Positions 16,666 through 23,924 of a stretch of 34,565 nt of DNA are shown in pieces (positions within the stretch are counted from its first letter, which is position 1; each line of letters begins with the position of its first letter). Source of the DNA: CAZBUB01 sp046546355. Lineage in GTDB: Bacteria > Desulfobacterota > Desulfovibrionia > Desulfovibrionales > Desulfothermaceae. The stretch spans positions 1 through 34,565 of the forward strand of contig JBKGXZ010000012.1 of NCBI GenBank assembly GCA_046546355.1, given 5' to 3'. The position numbers and the translations under genes were made by a program. The notes under the pieces are model-generated. The model made no database searches and was not told the DNA's origin. It saw only the letters and a program-made list of their open reading frames with translations.

Positions 16666-16956
16666 CTATGCTCCTGGGGACTTGAGGGTTCAAAGTTCCA
16701 GGCTCACGGTTGAAGAATAAAATCAAAGAGTTAAGAAAAATTTACAACATCCAGATTGAATTTTGAATATTATTAATAAAAACAGCTAGTTATCGAAGAG
16801 CTTTTGACTGTCGAGCTGGGGACATTGGGGATGGAAATCAGAATTGAAATGCTCTAGGTCAGAATCTGCTGGACTTGACTTTAGAAATCATTCCTATTAA
16901 CTAATCACACAGTCCAGACAAAGGGATGTGCAACTAAAAAAAAACAAGGAGATCGT
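16666..16956. other. AT-rich interval upstream of the sirohaem reductase
   Basis: No gene is seen. The AT-rich part (about 16725-16790) and a TTGACT at 16874-16879 are candidate promoter parts, but no clean -35/-10 pair stands out. Inverted seven-base arms CTGGACT (16869-16875) and AGTCCAG (16911-16917) flank the TTGACT region and might form a regulator site. A strong AAGGAG ribosome-binding site ends the interval. Confidence 0.35.
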
Positions 16957-17616
16957 ATGCTCAAGGATGGAGAAAAAGGAGCGATTTTGCAAAGGGATGA
17001 ACAGAGCTATGCCATTGCCCCGCATATGCCTTGCGGGGTGGTCTCAGCCCAGCAGCTCAGGAACATAGCTGATGCAGCTGATAAGTACGGCTGCGCAGCC
17101 CTGAAAGTGACCAGTGCTGCCAGGATCGCGCTAGTGGGGCTCAAGGAAGAGGATATAGACCAGGTCTGGCAGGAGCTGGGCATGTCCCCTGGAGCAGCGG
17201 TCGGGGTCTGCGTGCGCAGCGTCAAGGCCTGTCCTGGGACCACTTTCTGCAGGCTGGGCCAGCAGGACAGCCTGAATGTGGGCCTGGAGCTGGATAAGAA
17301 GTATCATGGCCTGGAGCTGCCAGGCAAACTCAAGATCGGGGTCAGCGGCTGTCCTAATCAGTGTGCTGAGACCTGCATCAAGGATGTGGCTTTGGTGGGC
17401 AAGAAAAAGGGCTGGACTCTCCTGGCAGGGGGCTCAGGAGCGGGCAAGCCCAGACTGGCTGACGAAATTGCCAGGGATCTGGACACAGATCAGGCCCTGC
17501 AGATGGTGCAGAAAATTATTGAGCTCTACCAGGCCCAGGCCAAGAAGCAGGAGCGCATGGGCCGCATGATGGACAGGCTGGGAGTAGAGGAATTCCGGGA
17601 GGCTATTCTGGACTAA
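16957..17616 (+). CDS. small assimilatory-type sirohaem/[4Fe-4S] sulfite reductase
   Basis: This 219-residue protein is a short single-module nitrite/sulfite reductase. The ligands of the coupled sirohaem-[4Fe-4S] centre are visible as C92 and C98 (ACPGTTFC) and C132 and C136 (GCPNQC), matching the C-X5-C and C-X3-C pattern. The N-terminal half (residues 25-80) holds the ferrodoxin-like part with VTSAARIALVGL. The size matches the low-molecular-weight, low-spin sulfite reductase of Desulfovibrio vulgaris, which reduces sulfite to sulfide in six-electron steps in the cytoplasm, although its physiological role is unsettled. It starts at ATG behind AAGGAG. No electron-donor subunit is adjacent. 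The ManC gene follows by 51 nt. Confidence 0.87.
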   Translation: MLKDGEKGAILQRDEQSYAIAPHMPCGVVSAQQLRNIADAADKYGCAALKVTSAARIALVGLKEEDIDQVWQELGMSPGAAVGVCVRSVKACPGTTFCRLGQQDSLNVGLELDKKYHGLELPGKLKIGVSGCPNQCAETCIKDVALVGKKKGWTLLAGGSGAGKPRLADEIARDLDTDQALQMVQKIIELYQAQAKKQERMGRMMDRLGVEEFREAILD

Positions 17617-17667
17617 GGTCTTGGATCGCTAGCCGGCAAGGCTCCAGCTCAAAGCAAAGGGGAAGTC

Positions 17668-19086
17668 ATGATCATACCAGCCATACTCTGCGGCGGCTCT
17701 GGAACCAGGCTCTGGCCTGTGTCCAGGGAGCTTTATCCCAAGCAGTTCCTGCCTTTGTACGGGGAAAAGACCCTGCTGCAGGAGACTCTGTTGCGACTGC
17801 AGGGGCTGCCTGACCTGGGGCAGCCCATATGTGTTTGCGGCGAGGAGCACAGGTTCCTGGTAGCGGAGCAGGTCCGGGCCCTGGGCTTTGATCCAGGGGC
17901 TGTGGTCCTGGAGCCTGAGGGCAGAAATACTGCGCCTGCTGCAGCAGTAGCAGCCCTTTTGGCTCAAGACAGCGATCCTGGGAGCCTGCTTTTGATCCTG
18001 CCCGCGGACCATGTGCTCAAGGATGCATACAGTTTCCAGCAGGCAGTGCAAACCGGCATAGCTGCAGCCCAGGCTGGAGCCCTGGTTACTTTTGGGGTGG
18101 TTCCGGACAAGCCGGAGACAGGCTACGGCTATATCCAGAAGGGTGCTGCCTGGCCGGATTCGGAGCAGGTTTTCCAGGTGCAAAGCTTTGTGGAGAAGCC
18201 GGACCAGGATACAGCCAGGCAGTACCTGGACAGTGGGCAATACCTCTGGAACAGCGGGATGTTCCTGTTCAAGGCAGACAAGTACCTGCAGGAGCTGGGC
18301 AGCTTGGCCCCCAGGATCAAGGATTGCTGCAGTCAGGCAGTGCAGGGGGCTACGCAGGATATGGACTTTCTGCGCCTGGACAGCAGCAGCTTCAGGCAGT
18401 GCCCGTCAGATTCCCTGGATTATGCAGTCATGGAGAAGACCTCGGAGGCAATGGTGGTCCCTTTGCAGGCAGGCTGGAGCGATGTGGGTTCCTGGTCTGC
18501 CCTCTGGGAAATAGCTGAAAAGGATGAGCAGCACAATGTGCTCAGAGGCCAGGTCCTGAGCAGGGATGTCCAGGGCTGCCTGGTACACAGCGACTCTCGT
18601 CTGGTAGCCCTGCTGGGGGTACAGGATCTGGTGGTGGTGGACACCAAGGATGCGCTGCTGGTGGCTTCCAGGCATCAGGTGCAGGAGGTCAAGTCCCTGG
18701 TCCAGGCCCTGCGGAGGGAAGGGCATTCCAGCGCGGCTCAGCATAGCAGAGTATATCGGCCCTGGGGCAGCTATGAGGGGGTGGACCAGGAGCAGAGATT
18801 CCAGGTCAAAAGGATCACGGTGAAGCCGGGTCAGGTGCTTTCCCTGCAGAAACATTACCACCGAGCCGAGCACTGGGTGGTGGTCAAGGGTACAGCTCGG
18901 GTGGTCAGGGGAGAAGAAGAGATCATCCTCACAGAGGATCAATCCGTGTATATTCCCTTGGGCACCGTACATCGGCTGGAGAATCCAGGGCGGATCCCTT
19001 TGGAGCTGATAGAGGTCCAGACCGGGAGCTACCTGGGAGAAGACGATATAGAGCGCATTGAAGATGTCTACGGCAGGAAGGGTTGA
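17668..19086 (+). CDS. manC: bifunctional mannose-1-phosphate guanylyltransferase / mannose-6-phosphate isomerase
   Basis: This 472-residue protein has the nucleotidyltransferase signature near the N-terminus (residues 9-30, GGSGTRLWPVSRE and PKQFLPL), FVEKPD at about 175, and a C-terminal type II mannose-6-phosphate isomerase cupin (about 365-470) with GQVLSLQKHYHRAEHW and VYIPLGTVHRLENPG. The type II AlgA/ManC/CpsB family makes GDP-mannose for exopolysaccharide or O-antigen. No other polysaccharide genes lie in the window. It starts at ATG behind AAAGGGGAAG, 51 nt after the sirohaem gene, and may share its transcript. The tRNA-Asp gene lies just downstream on the other strand. Confidence 0.93.
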   Translation: MIIPAILCGGSGTRLWPVSRELYPKQFLPLYGEKTLLQETLLRLQGLPDLGQPICVCGEEHRFLVAEQVRALGFDPGAVVLEPEGRNTAPAAAVAALLAQDSDPGSLLLILPADHVLKDAYSFQQAVQTGIAAAQAGALVTFGVVPDKPETGYGYIQKGAAWPDSEQVFQVQSFVEKPDQDTARQYLDSGQYLWNSGMFLFKADKYLQELGSLAPRIKDCCSQAVQGATQDMDFLRLDSSSFRQCPSDSLDYAVMEKTSEAMVVPLQAGWSDVGSWSALWEIAEKDEQHNVLRGQVLSRDVQGCLVHSDSRLVALLGVQDLVVVDTKDALLVASRHQVQEVKSLVQALRREGHSSAAQHSRVYRPWGSYEGVDQEQRFQVKRITVKPGQVLSLQKHYHRAEHWVVVKGTARVVRGEEEIILTEDQSVYIPLGTVHRLENPGRIPLELIEVQTGSYLGEDDIERIEDVYGRKG

Positions 19087-19101
19087 GGCTGGACAAAAAA
19101 A

Positions 19102-19179
<78 letters not shown>

Positions 19180-19244
19180 GCTCAAACAAACAAATACTAA
19201 CCCGGCTTTTATTCGTTGTCAACAGTCTGGAAAGGTCCAAATAC

Positions 19245-19275
19245 ATAAAGCCCAGGGCAAGGCCCTGGGCTTTAT
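19245..19275. terminator. strong bidirectional terminator
   Basis: A 14-base-pair perfect stem (ATAAAGCCCAGGGC / GCCCTGGGCTTTAT) with a three-base loop has A-rich and T-rich flanks on both sides. It lies between the alanine operon (minus strand, ending at 19348) and the tRNA gene, and can end transcription in both directions. Confidence 0.85.
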
Positions 19276-19347
19276 GGTAGAAAGCAACTCCTCCTGCTGG
19301 CCCTGAAAGTGCCTGACACATCCTGTCTTTTCAGGGCCCAGCCTTGC

Positions 19348-20697
19348 TTAGTGTTTGTTGCCGAAGTAGTCCCTGGTGATGCGGAAGACCACTGGGCTCA
19401 GCACCAGCAGGGCAATCAGGTTGGGGACAATCATCAAGCCGTTCATCATGTCGGCAAAGGTCCAGACCAGATCCAGGTTGAGTATGGCGCCCAAAAAGAC
19501 CAGGATCACATAGGCGTACCTGAATGGGGTGACTCCTTTGAGCCCGAAGATGTACTCAATAGCCACTTGGCCGTAGTAGCTCCAGGCCAGGATAGTGGAG
19601 AAGGCAAAGATGATCAGCCCAAAGCCGACCACGAAGTCCCCGGGTCCGGGCAGGCCCTTATTGAAAGCCATGGCGGTCAGCGCGGAGCTGGTTTCTCCAC
19701 TGGTCCAGGCTCCGGTCATGATGATCACCAAGGCGGTCATGGTGCAGACGATTATGGTGTCGATTAACGGGCTGAGCATGGCCACGATGCCCTGACGCAC
19801 CGGATCTTTGGTCCGGGCTGCAGCATGGGCGATGGGAGCTGATCCCAGCCCGGCCTCATTGGAGAACACTCCCCTGGCCACGCCGAATCGCAGGGCTGCA
19901 GCCAGCCCTGCGCCTGCGAAGCCGCCAGTGGCAGCAGTGCCGGTGAAAGCGTCCGTAAAGATAAGCTTGAAGGCGGAGCCTATCTCAGTGAAGTTGGCCA
20001 GGATCACTATCAAGGCACCGACAACATAGATTATGGCCATAAAGGGCACTATCTTTTCTGCGACTTTGGCGATGCGCTTGAGGCCGCCGATGATCACCGC
20101 AAAGGTCAGTCCGGCCAGGATGAGGCCTGTGAGCCAGAAGGGGATCTCAAAGGCTTGGTTTACAGCCAGAGCTACAGAGTTGGACTGCACTGTGTTGCCG
20201 ATGCCAAAGCAGGCCACTGCAGCGAATATGGCAAACAGCATGCCCAGCCATTGCCAGTTCTGGCCCATGCCGTTCTTGATATAGTACATGGGCCCGCCCA
20301 CAAATGAGCCGTCAGGCATGGTCTCCCTATAGCGCACGGCCAGGACCGCCTCTGCGTATTTGACAGCCATGCCGAACAACGCGGTGACCCACATCCAGAA
20401 CACAGCGCCAGGGCCGCCCAGATATATGGCAGTGGCCACCCCGGCAATATTGCCGGTACCTATGGTGGCGGCCAGAGCTGTGGTCAGGGCCTGGAAAGGG
20501 GTGATTTCCCCTTCGCCTTCCTGCTTGCTCTTGTCTATACCCCTGACCATCATCCTGAAGCCGTAGCCCAGCTTGCTCACTGTCCTCCACTTCAGGCCGA
20601 AGGTCAGATACACGCCAGTGCCCACCAGCAGAATCAGCATGTAGGGTCCCCAGACAAATCCGCTGATCGCGTTTAGAACTCCTTGCAAAGCTTCCAT
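19348..20697 (-). CDS. sodium:alanine symporter, AGCS family
   Basis: This 449-residue membrane protein has about 10-11 helices and AGCS (AlsT/DagA) family motifs: FQALTTALAATIGTGNIAGVATAI near residue 65-90, GPGAVFWMWVTALFGMA, VGGPMYYIKNGMG and FSNEAGLGSAPIAHAAA. It should bring alanine (or glycine) in with sodium. It starts with ATG behind AAGGAGGAG and lies 85 nt after alanine dehydrogenase on the same strand, so the two form an alanine uptake and oxidation unit. The strong terminator at 19245-19275 follows. Confidence 0.93.
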   Translation of the reverse strand: MEALQGVLNAISGFVWGPYMLILLVGTGVYLTFGLKWRTVSKLGYGFRMMVRGIDKSKQEGEGEITPFQALTTALAATIGTGNIAGVATAIYLGGPGAVFWMWVTALFGMAVKYAEAVLAVRYRETMPDGSFVGGPMYYIKNGMGQNWQWLGMLFAIFAAVACFGIGNTVQSNSVALAVNQAFEIPFWLTGLILAGLTFAVIIGGLKRIAKVAEKIVPFMAIIYVVGALIVILANFTEIGSAFKLIFTDAFTGTAATGGFAGAGLAAALRFGVARGVFSNEAGLGSAPIAHAAARTKDPVRQGIVAMLSPLIDTIIVCTMTALVIIMTGAWTSGETSSALTAMAFNKGLPGPGDFVVGFGLIIFAFSTILAWSYYGQVAIEYIFGLKGVTPFRYAYVILVFLGAILNLDLVWTFADMMNGLMIVPNLIALLVLSPVVFRITRDYFGNKH

Positions 20698-20782
20698 CCA
20701 TCTCCTCCTTTTAGGTTGCAGTTAACAGGGATAAGCTAAGTATGAGCTTGCTGACACAGGTGCTGGAGCCAGTAAACCATGC

Positions 20783-21910
20783 TTAAGCCTCCTGCATCAG
20801 TTCCTGCGGGGCTCTGCAGACATCCTGTAAAGCAAAGGCCTCTGCCACCGGCTGGCAGGTCAAGATGCCCTGGTAGGCATTCAGGCCCCGGCATAGGACA
20901 GGATTTTCCTGACAGGCCCTTTTTATGCCCTTGTTGGCCAGCTGCAGTCCATAGCCTATTGTGGCGTGGTTCAGGGCAAAGGTGGAGCTCCGGGAATAGG
21001 CTCCAGGCATGTTGGCCACGCAATAGTGTAAAACCTCCTCCTCCAAGTAGACCGGGTCCCCGTGGGTGGTGGGCCTGGAGGTTTCCGCACAGCCCCCCTG
21101 ATCAATAGCTACGTCCACCAGGATAGCCCCTGGCTTCATCCTTTGCAGCTCCTTTCTACCCAGGAGCTTTGGCGCCTTGGCTCCAGGCAAAAGCACGGCC
21201 CCGATCACAATGTCTGCTCGTTCCAGGGCTGCCTCCAGGTTATGACTGTTGCTGAACTGGGTGAAGACATTCACGGGCAGGATGTTGCCCAAGTGCTCCA
21301 GGGTATCCACCTGGATATCCATGATGGTCACCTGGCAGCCGAAACCGGCAGCTGTCTTGGCTGCGTTGCTGCCCACTACTCCACCACCCAGGATCAAGAC
21401 ATTCGCGGGCAGCACTCCTGGAACCCCTGTGGGCAAAAGCCCCCTGCCGCCAAAAGGCCGGGCCATATAAAAAGCTGCCATTAGCGGTGCCATGCGTCCA
21501 GCCACTTCGCTCATGGGCTTGAGAAGAGGCAAGGCCCCGCTGTCTGACTGCACTGTCTCGTAGGCCACGGCAATGATCTTTTTGTCCAGGCAGGCCTGGG
21601 TCAGCTGCTGGCTGGCTGCCAGATGGAAGTAGGTGTAAACGATCTGCCCCGGCTGCATGAGATCATACTCCTCTGGCAGTGGTTCCTTGACCTTGACGAT
21701 TATCTCTGCCTGTTGCCAGATCTCCTGGGCTGAGCCCAAAAGCAGGGCCCCGGCCTGCTCGTACTCTGAGTCCAGGATACCGGAGCCTTGTCCCGCGCCC
21801 TTCTGGATGAGCACGCTGTGCCCATGCTGGGTATAGGCCCGGGCAGCGGCAGGGGTAAGCCCCACCCTGAACTCGCTGTCCTTGATTTCCTTGGGACATC
21901 CAATCTTCAT
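20783..21910 (-). CDS. ald: alanine dehydrogenase
   Basis: This 375-residue protein matches NAD-dependent alanine dehydrogenases over its whole length. Catalytic and substrate residues are at the expected positions: R15 (FRVGLTP), K75 (VKVKEP), H96 (YFHLA) and D270 (VAIDQGG). The dinucleotide-binding loop GGGVVG is at 175-180. It oxidatively deaminates alanine to pyruvate and ammonia, giving NADH, in the cytoplasm. In sulfate reducers this allows growth on alanine as electron donor. It starts at ATG with a good GGAG-type site. It is the first gene of the ald-symporter operon. Two palindromes in the upstream gap may be regulatory. Confidence 0.96.
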   Translation of the reverse strand: MKIGCPKEIKDSEFRVGLTPAAARAYTQHGHSVLIQKGAGQGSGILDSEYEQAGALLLGSAQEIWQQAEIIVKVKEPLPEEYDLMQPGQIVYTYFHLAASQQLTQACLDKKIIAVAYETVQSDSGALPLLKPMSEVAGRMAPLMAAFYMARPFGGRGLLPTGVPGVLPANVLILGGGVVGSNAAKTAAGFGCQVTIMDIQVDTLEHLGNILPVNVFTQFSNSHNLEAALERADIVIGAVLLPGAKAPKLLGRKELQRMKPGAILVDVAIDQGGCAETSRPTTHGDPVYLEEEVLHYCVANMPGAYSRSSTFALNHATIGYGLQLANKGIKRACQENPVLCRGLNAYQGILTCQPVAEAFALQDVCRAPQELMQEA

Positions 21911-21986
21911 CTTGCTGCTCCTTTGCGTTTGACATTTGAATCACTGATGTAGCCTTAAGCTTTAAGCAGTCAGGCTGATATTGCTT

Positions 21987-22033
21987 CCTGGCCAGGATTG
22001 ACGTATAACTTGACTTGCCTGGCCGGGCCAGGC
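21987..22033. promoter_or_regulatory. two palindromes sharing CCTGGCC between ald and PA2779 genes
   Basis: CCTGGCCAGG (21987-21996) and GCCTGGCC-G-GGCCAGGC (22017-22033) are perfect palindromes spaced about 29 bases centre to centre, in the divergent gap between ald and the PA2779-like gene. Both contain CCTGGCC and GGCCAGG, as expected of paired binding sites, or the longer one may fold as a hairpin in the plus-strand leader. Confidence 0.4.
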
Positions 22034-22073
22034 GCAGGGTCCAAACAATGTAAAAAGCAAAAAAGGAGGATCT

Positions 22074-22490
22074 ATGCGTAGTCAAGGCCTTATTTACAGA
22101 TTTTTTTGTCTGACTTTAGTTTTTGTTTTTGCTTTGACCTTGTTGCCCCTGCAGCCTGTGCAGGCTGCTATGCTGCAAACAGGGGCTGTCCTGGAATCCG
22201 AGGAGACCAGAGCAGCCAGGCAGGAGCTGCAGAGCTTTCTGCAGCGCGAAGAGGTGGCAAAAACCCTGCAGAAACAAGGTATTGATCCGGCAGAGGCCAA
22301 GTCCAGGGTGCAGGCCCTAAGCGACTCCGAGGTTCAGGCAGCGGCAGCCAGACTGCCGGAGCTGCCTGCCGGCCAGGGTGCGGGGACCATTGTGGGCGCA
22401 GCACTGTTTATTTTTGTGGTCCTGATCATTACGGATATATTGGGATACACAGATGTGTTCACCTTCGTCAAGAAAGAAAGGATCAAATAA
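22074..22490 (+). CDS. PA2779-family small secreted/membrane protein
   Basis: This 138-residue protein has an N-terminal signal segment (FFCLTLVFVFALTLLPL, likely cleaved after VQAA), a central helical charged part (QELQSFLQREEVAKTLQ; DPAEAKSRVQALSDSEVQ) and a C-terminal membrane helix (TIVGAALFIFVVLIITDIL) ending in KKERIK. This is the layout of the PA2779 family, which is regularly paired with a PA2778-type cysteine peptidase, as here. Its function is not known. It starts with ATG behind AAGGAGG. Its stop codon at 22488-22490 lies in the same frame as the next gene, with only 18 bases to the next start. Confidence 0.85.
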   Translation: MRSQGLIYRFFCLTLVFVFALTLLPLQPVQAAMLQTGAVLESEETRAARQELQSFLQREEVAKTLQKQGIDPAEAKSRVQALSDSEVQAAAARLPELPAGQGAGTIVGAALFIFVVLIITDILGYTDVFTFVKKERIK

Positions 22491-22508
22491 CACGGGAACA
22501 AATCTGAT

Positions 22509-23450
22509 TTGTTCAGCTGGATCAGTTTATTCATACTGCATGCTGTCTGGCCTTTGCTGCTTCTGGCTGCAGGCTGTGCAGGTCCTCATGCTTCCCTGGC
22601 CCCTGCCGGGGATCCAGAGCCGGAGGCGGTGGAAATCAATGATGCGCCTGCATTTCAGCAGCGGGCCAATCAGTGTGCTGCTGCCTCCTTGGCTTCTGTC
22701 CTGCATTGGAGCGGGTTTCAGCTTAGCCCGCAGGAGCTGGAACCTTTGCTCTACAATCCAGAAAGGCAGGGCACTTTGCAGCCCAGCATCAAGGGCTCTG
22801 CCCGTAGAATCGGGGCCCTGCCCTATGAGATTCAGGGCAAGGCAGAGCTTTTGGCTCAGCTGCAGGCCGGCATACCGGTCCTGGTACTGCTGAACAAGGG
22901 TCTCTCCTGGCTGCCGACCTGGCATTACGCAGTGGTCTGCGGCCTGGATCCGGAGCAAGGCTCGCTGTGTCTGTTGGACGGCGGAGCTGAGCCAAGGTGG
23001 ATCAGCCAGGGCACCTTCTTGCGCACTTGGGCCAGAGCAGATTATTGGGGCCTTGTGGTCCTCTCCCCGGGCAGGTTGCCGGCTGCTGCTGACAAATCCA
23101 GATACTTAAACGCAGTGTATGCCTTGGAGCAGAGCGGACAGTATGCTCAGGCGGAAAAGGGCTACCAGGCTGCCTTAAGCAAATGGCCAGGGGATCTGGC
23201 TGGTTTGCTGGGCAGGGCTAACTGCTTTTATCAGCTGCGGGAGTTGGAAAAGGCAGAGGCCTGTTTGCGCAGGGCAGCGGAGCTGCACCCTGGATCAGCC
23301 CCGGCCTGGAACAACCTGGCCCAGGTCCTGGCAGAACAGGGCAGGAAGCTGGAGGCCCTGCAGGCAGCGCAAAAAGCTGTCAGCATGGGTGAAGAGCATC
23401 TGGAGCACTATCAGCAGACCTGGGAGAGCATCCTGGCCCCTGACAATTGA
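22509..23450 (+). CDS. PA2778-family lipoprotein cysteine peptidase with TPR tail
   Basis: This 313-residue protein has a lipoprotein signal (LLLAAGC, cysteine at 23). A papain-like C39-type domain (about 45-195) follows, with probable catalytic C56 (RANQCAAAS), H139 (TWHYAVV) and D157 (LLDGG). The tail holds TPR-like repeats (about 200-305; YAQAEKGYQAALSKWPGD; LEKAEACLRRAAELHPG). It should act at the periplasmic face on an unknown peptide or protein, perhaps its PA2779 partner. The only plausible start is TTG at 22509-22511; no ATG exists between the upstream stop and the lipobox, and the ribosome-binding site is weak. It converges with the AhpD-like gene, 6 nt apart. Confidence 0.83.
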   Translation: MFSWISLFILHAVWPLLLLAAGCAGPHASLAPAGDPEPEAVEINDAPAFQQRANQCAAASLASVLHWSGFQLSPQELEPLLYNPERQGTLQPSIKGSARRIGALPYEIQGKAELLAQLQAGIPVLVLLNKGLSWLPTWHYAVVCGLDPEQGSLCLLDGGAEPRWISQGTFLRTWARADYWGLVVLSPGRLPAAADKSRYLNAVYALEQSGQYAQAEKGYQAALSKWPGDLAGLLGRANCFYQLRELEKAEACLRRAAELHPGSAPAWNNLAQVLAEQGRKLEALQAAQKAVSMGEEHLEHYQQTWESILAPDN

Positions 23451-23456
23451 TTCTGG

Positions 23457-23771
23457 CTAATGTTGCTGCAGTACGTCTTCTGCCCAGGACAGGGCTGCGG
23501 CCACTGTGGGATAGCCGATAGTGGAGATCAACAGCAACAGGGCCTGTCTGATCTCCTCCGGGCTTGCGCCTGCCTCCAAGGCTCTGCGGGTGTGACTGTG
23601 CACCGCTCCTTCAGACCTGATGGCAGCAGAGGCAGCCAGCTGAATAAGCTGGGAATCCTTTTCCTGGATCGGACCTGCCTCGCGCACTGCCTGGCCCACC
23701 CGGCTCAGAGCATCCAAAACAGGCTGATAGTTTTTCTGCAGGTTCTGAAAATGCTGGGGAGGCTTTTGCAT
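23457..23771 (-). CDS. carboxymuconolactone decarboxylase / AhpD-like protein
   Basis: This 104-residue protein has the core helices of the CMD family, with EGAVHSHTRRALEAGASPEEI and LLLISTIGYPTVAAAL. The usual CxxC redox pair is absent: the place reads SEGAVHSH. It may therefore be a non-redox member, and the role is unknown. I chose the ATG at 23769-23771, which has AAGGAG eight bases upstream, over an upstream start that adds 16 basic residues outside the family fold. It ends facing the PA2778-type gene. Confidence 0.8.
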   Translation of the reverse strand: MQKPPQHFQNLQKNYQPVLDALSRVGQAVREAGPIQEKDSQLIQLAASAAIRSEGAVHSHTRRALEAGASPEEIRQALLLLISTIGYPTVAAALSWAEDVLQQH

Positions 23772-23924
23772 GGGCTTGCTCCTTTGCTTAGGGCCTGACC
23801 TTGGTATGTAGTTTTGCATAGCCCGGGTGCTCCCGGGCTGTCAAGCCTTTTTAGACCTGCTGCTTAGTTCCTCGGCTCTATCTTTATTCAGCGACAAAAA
23901 CCAAGTATTGCAAAGGGGCATGCT

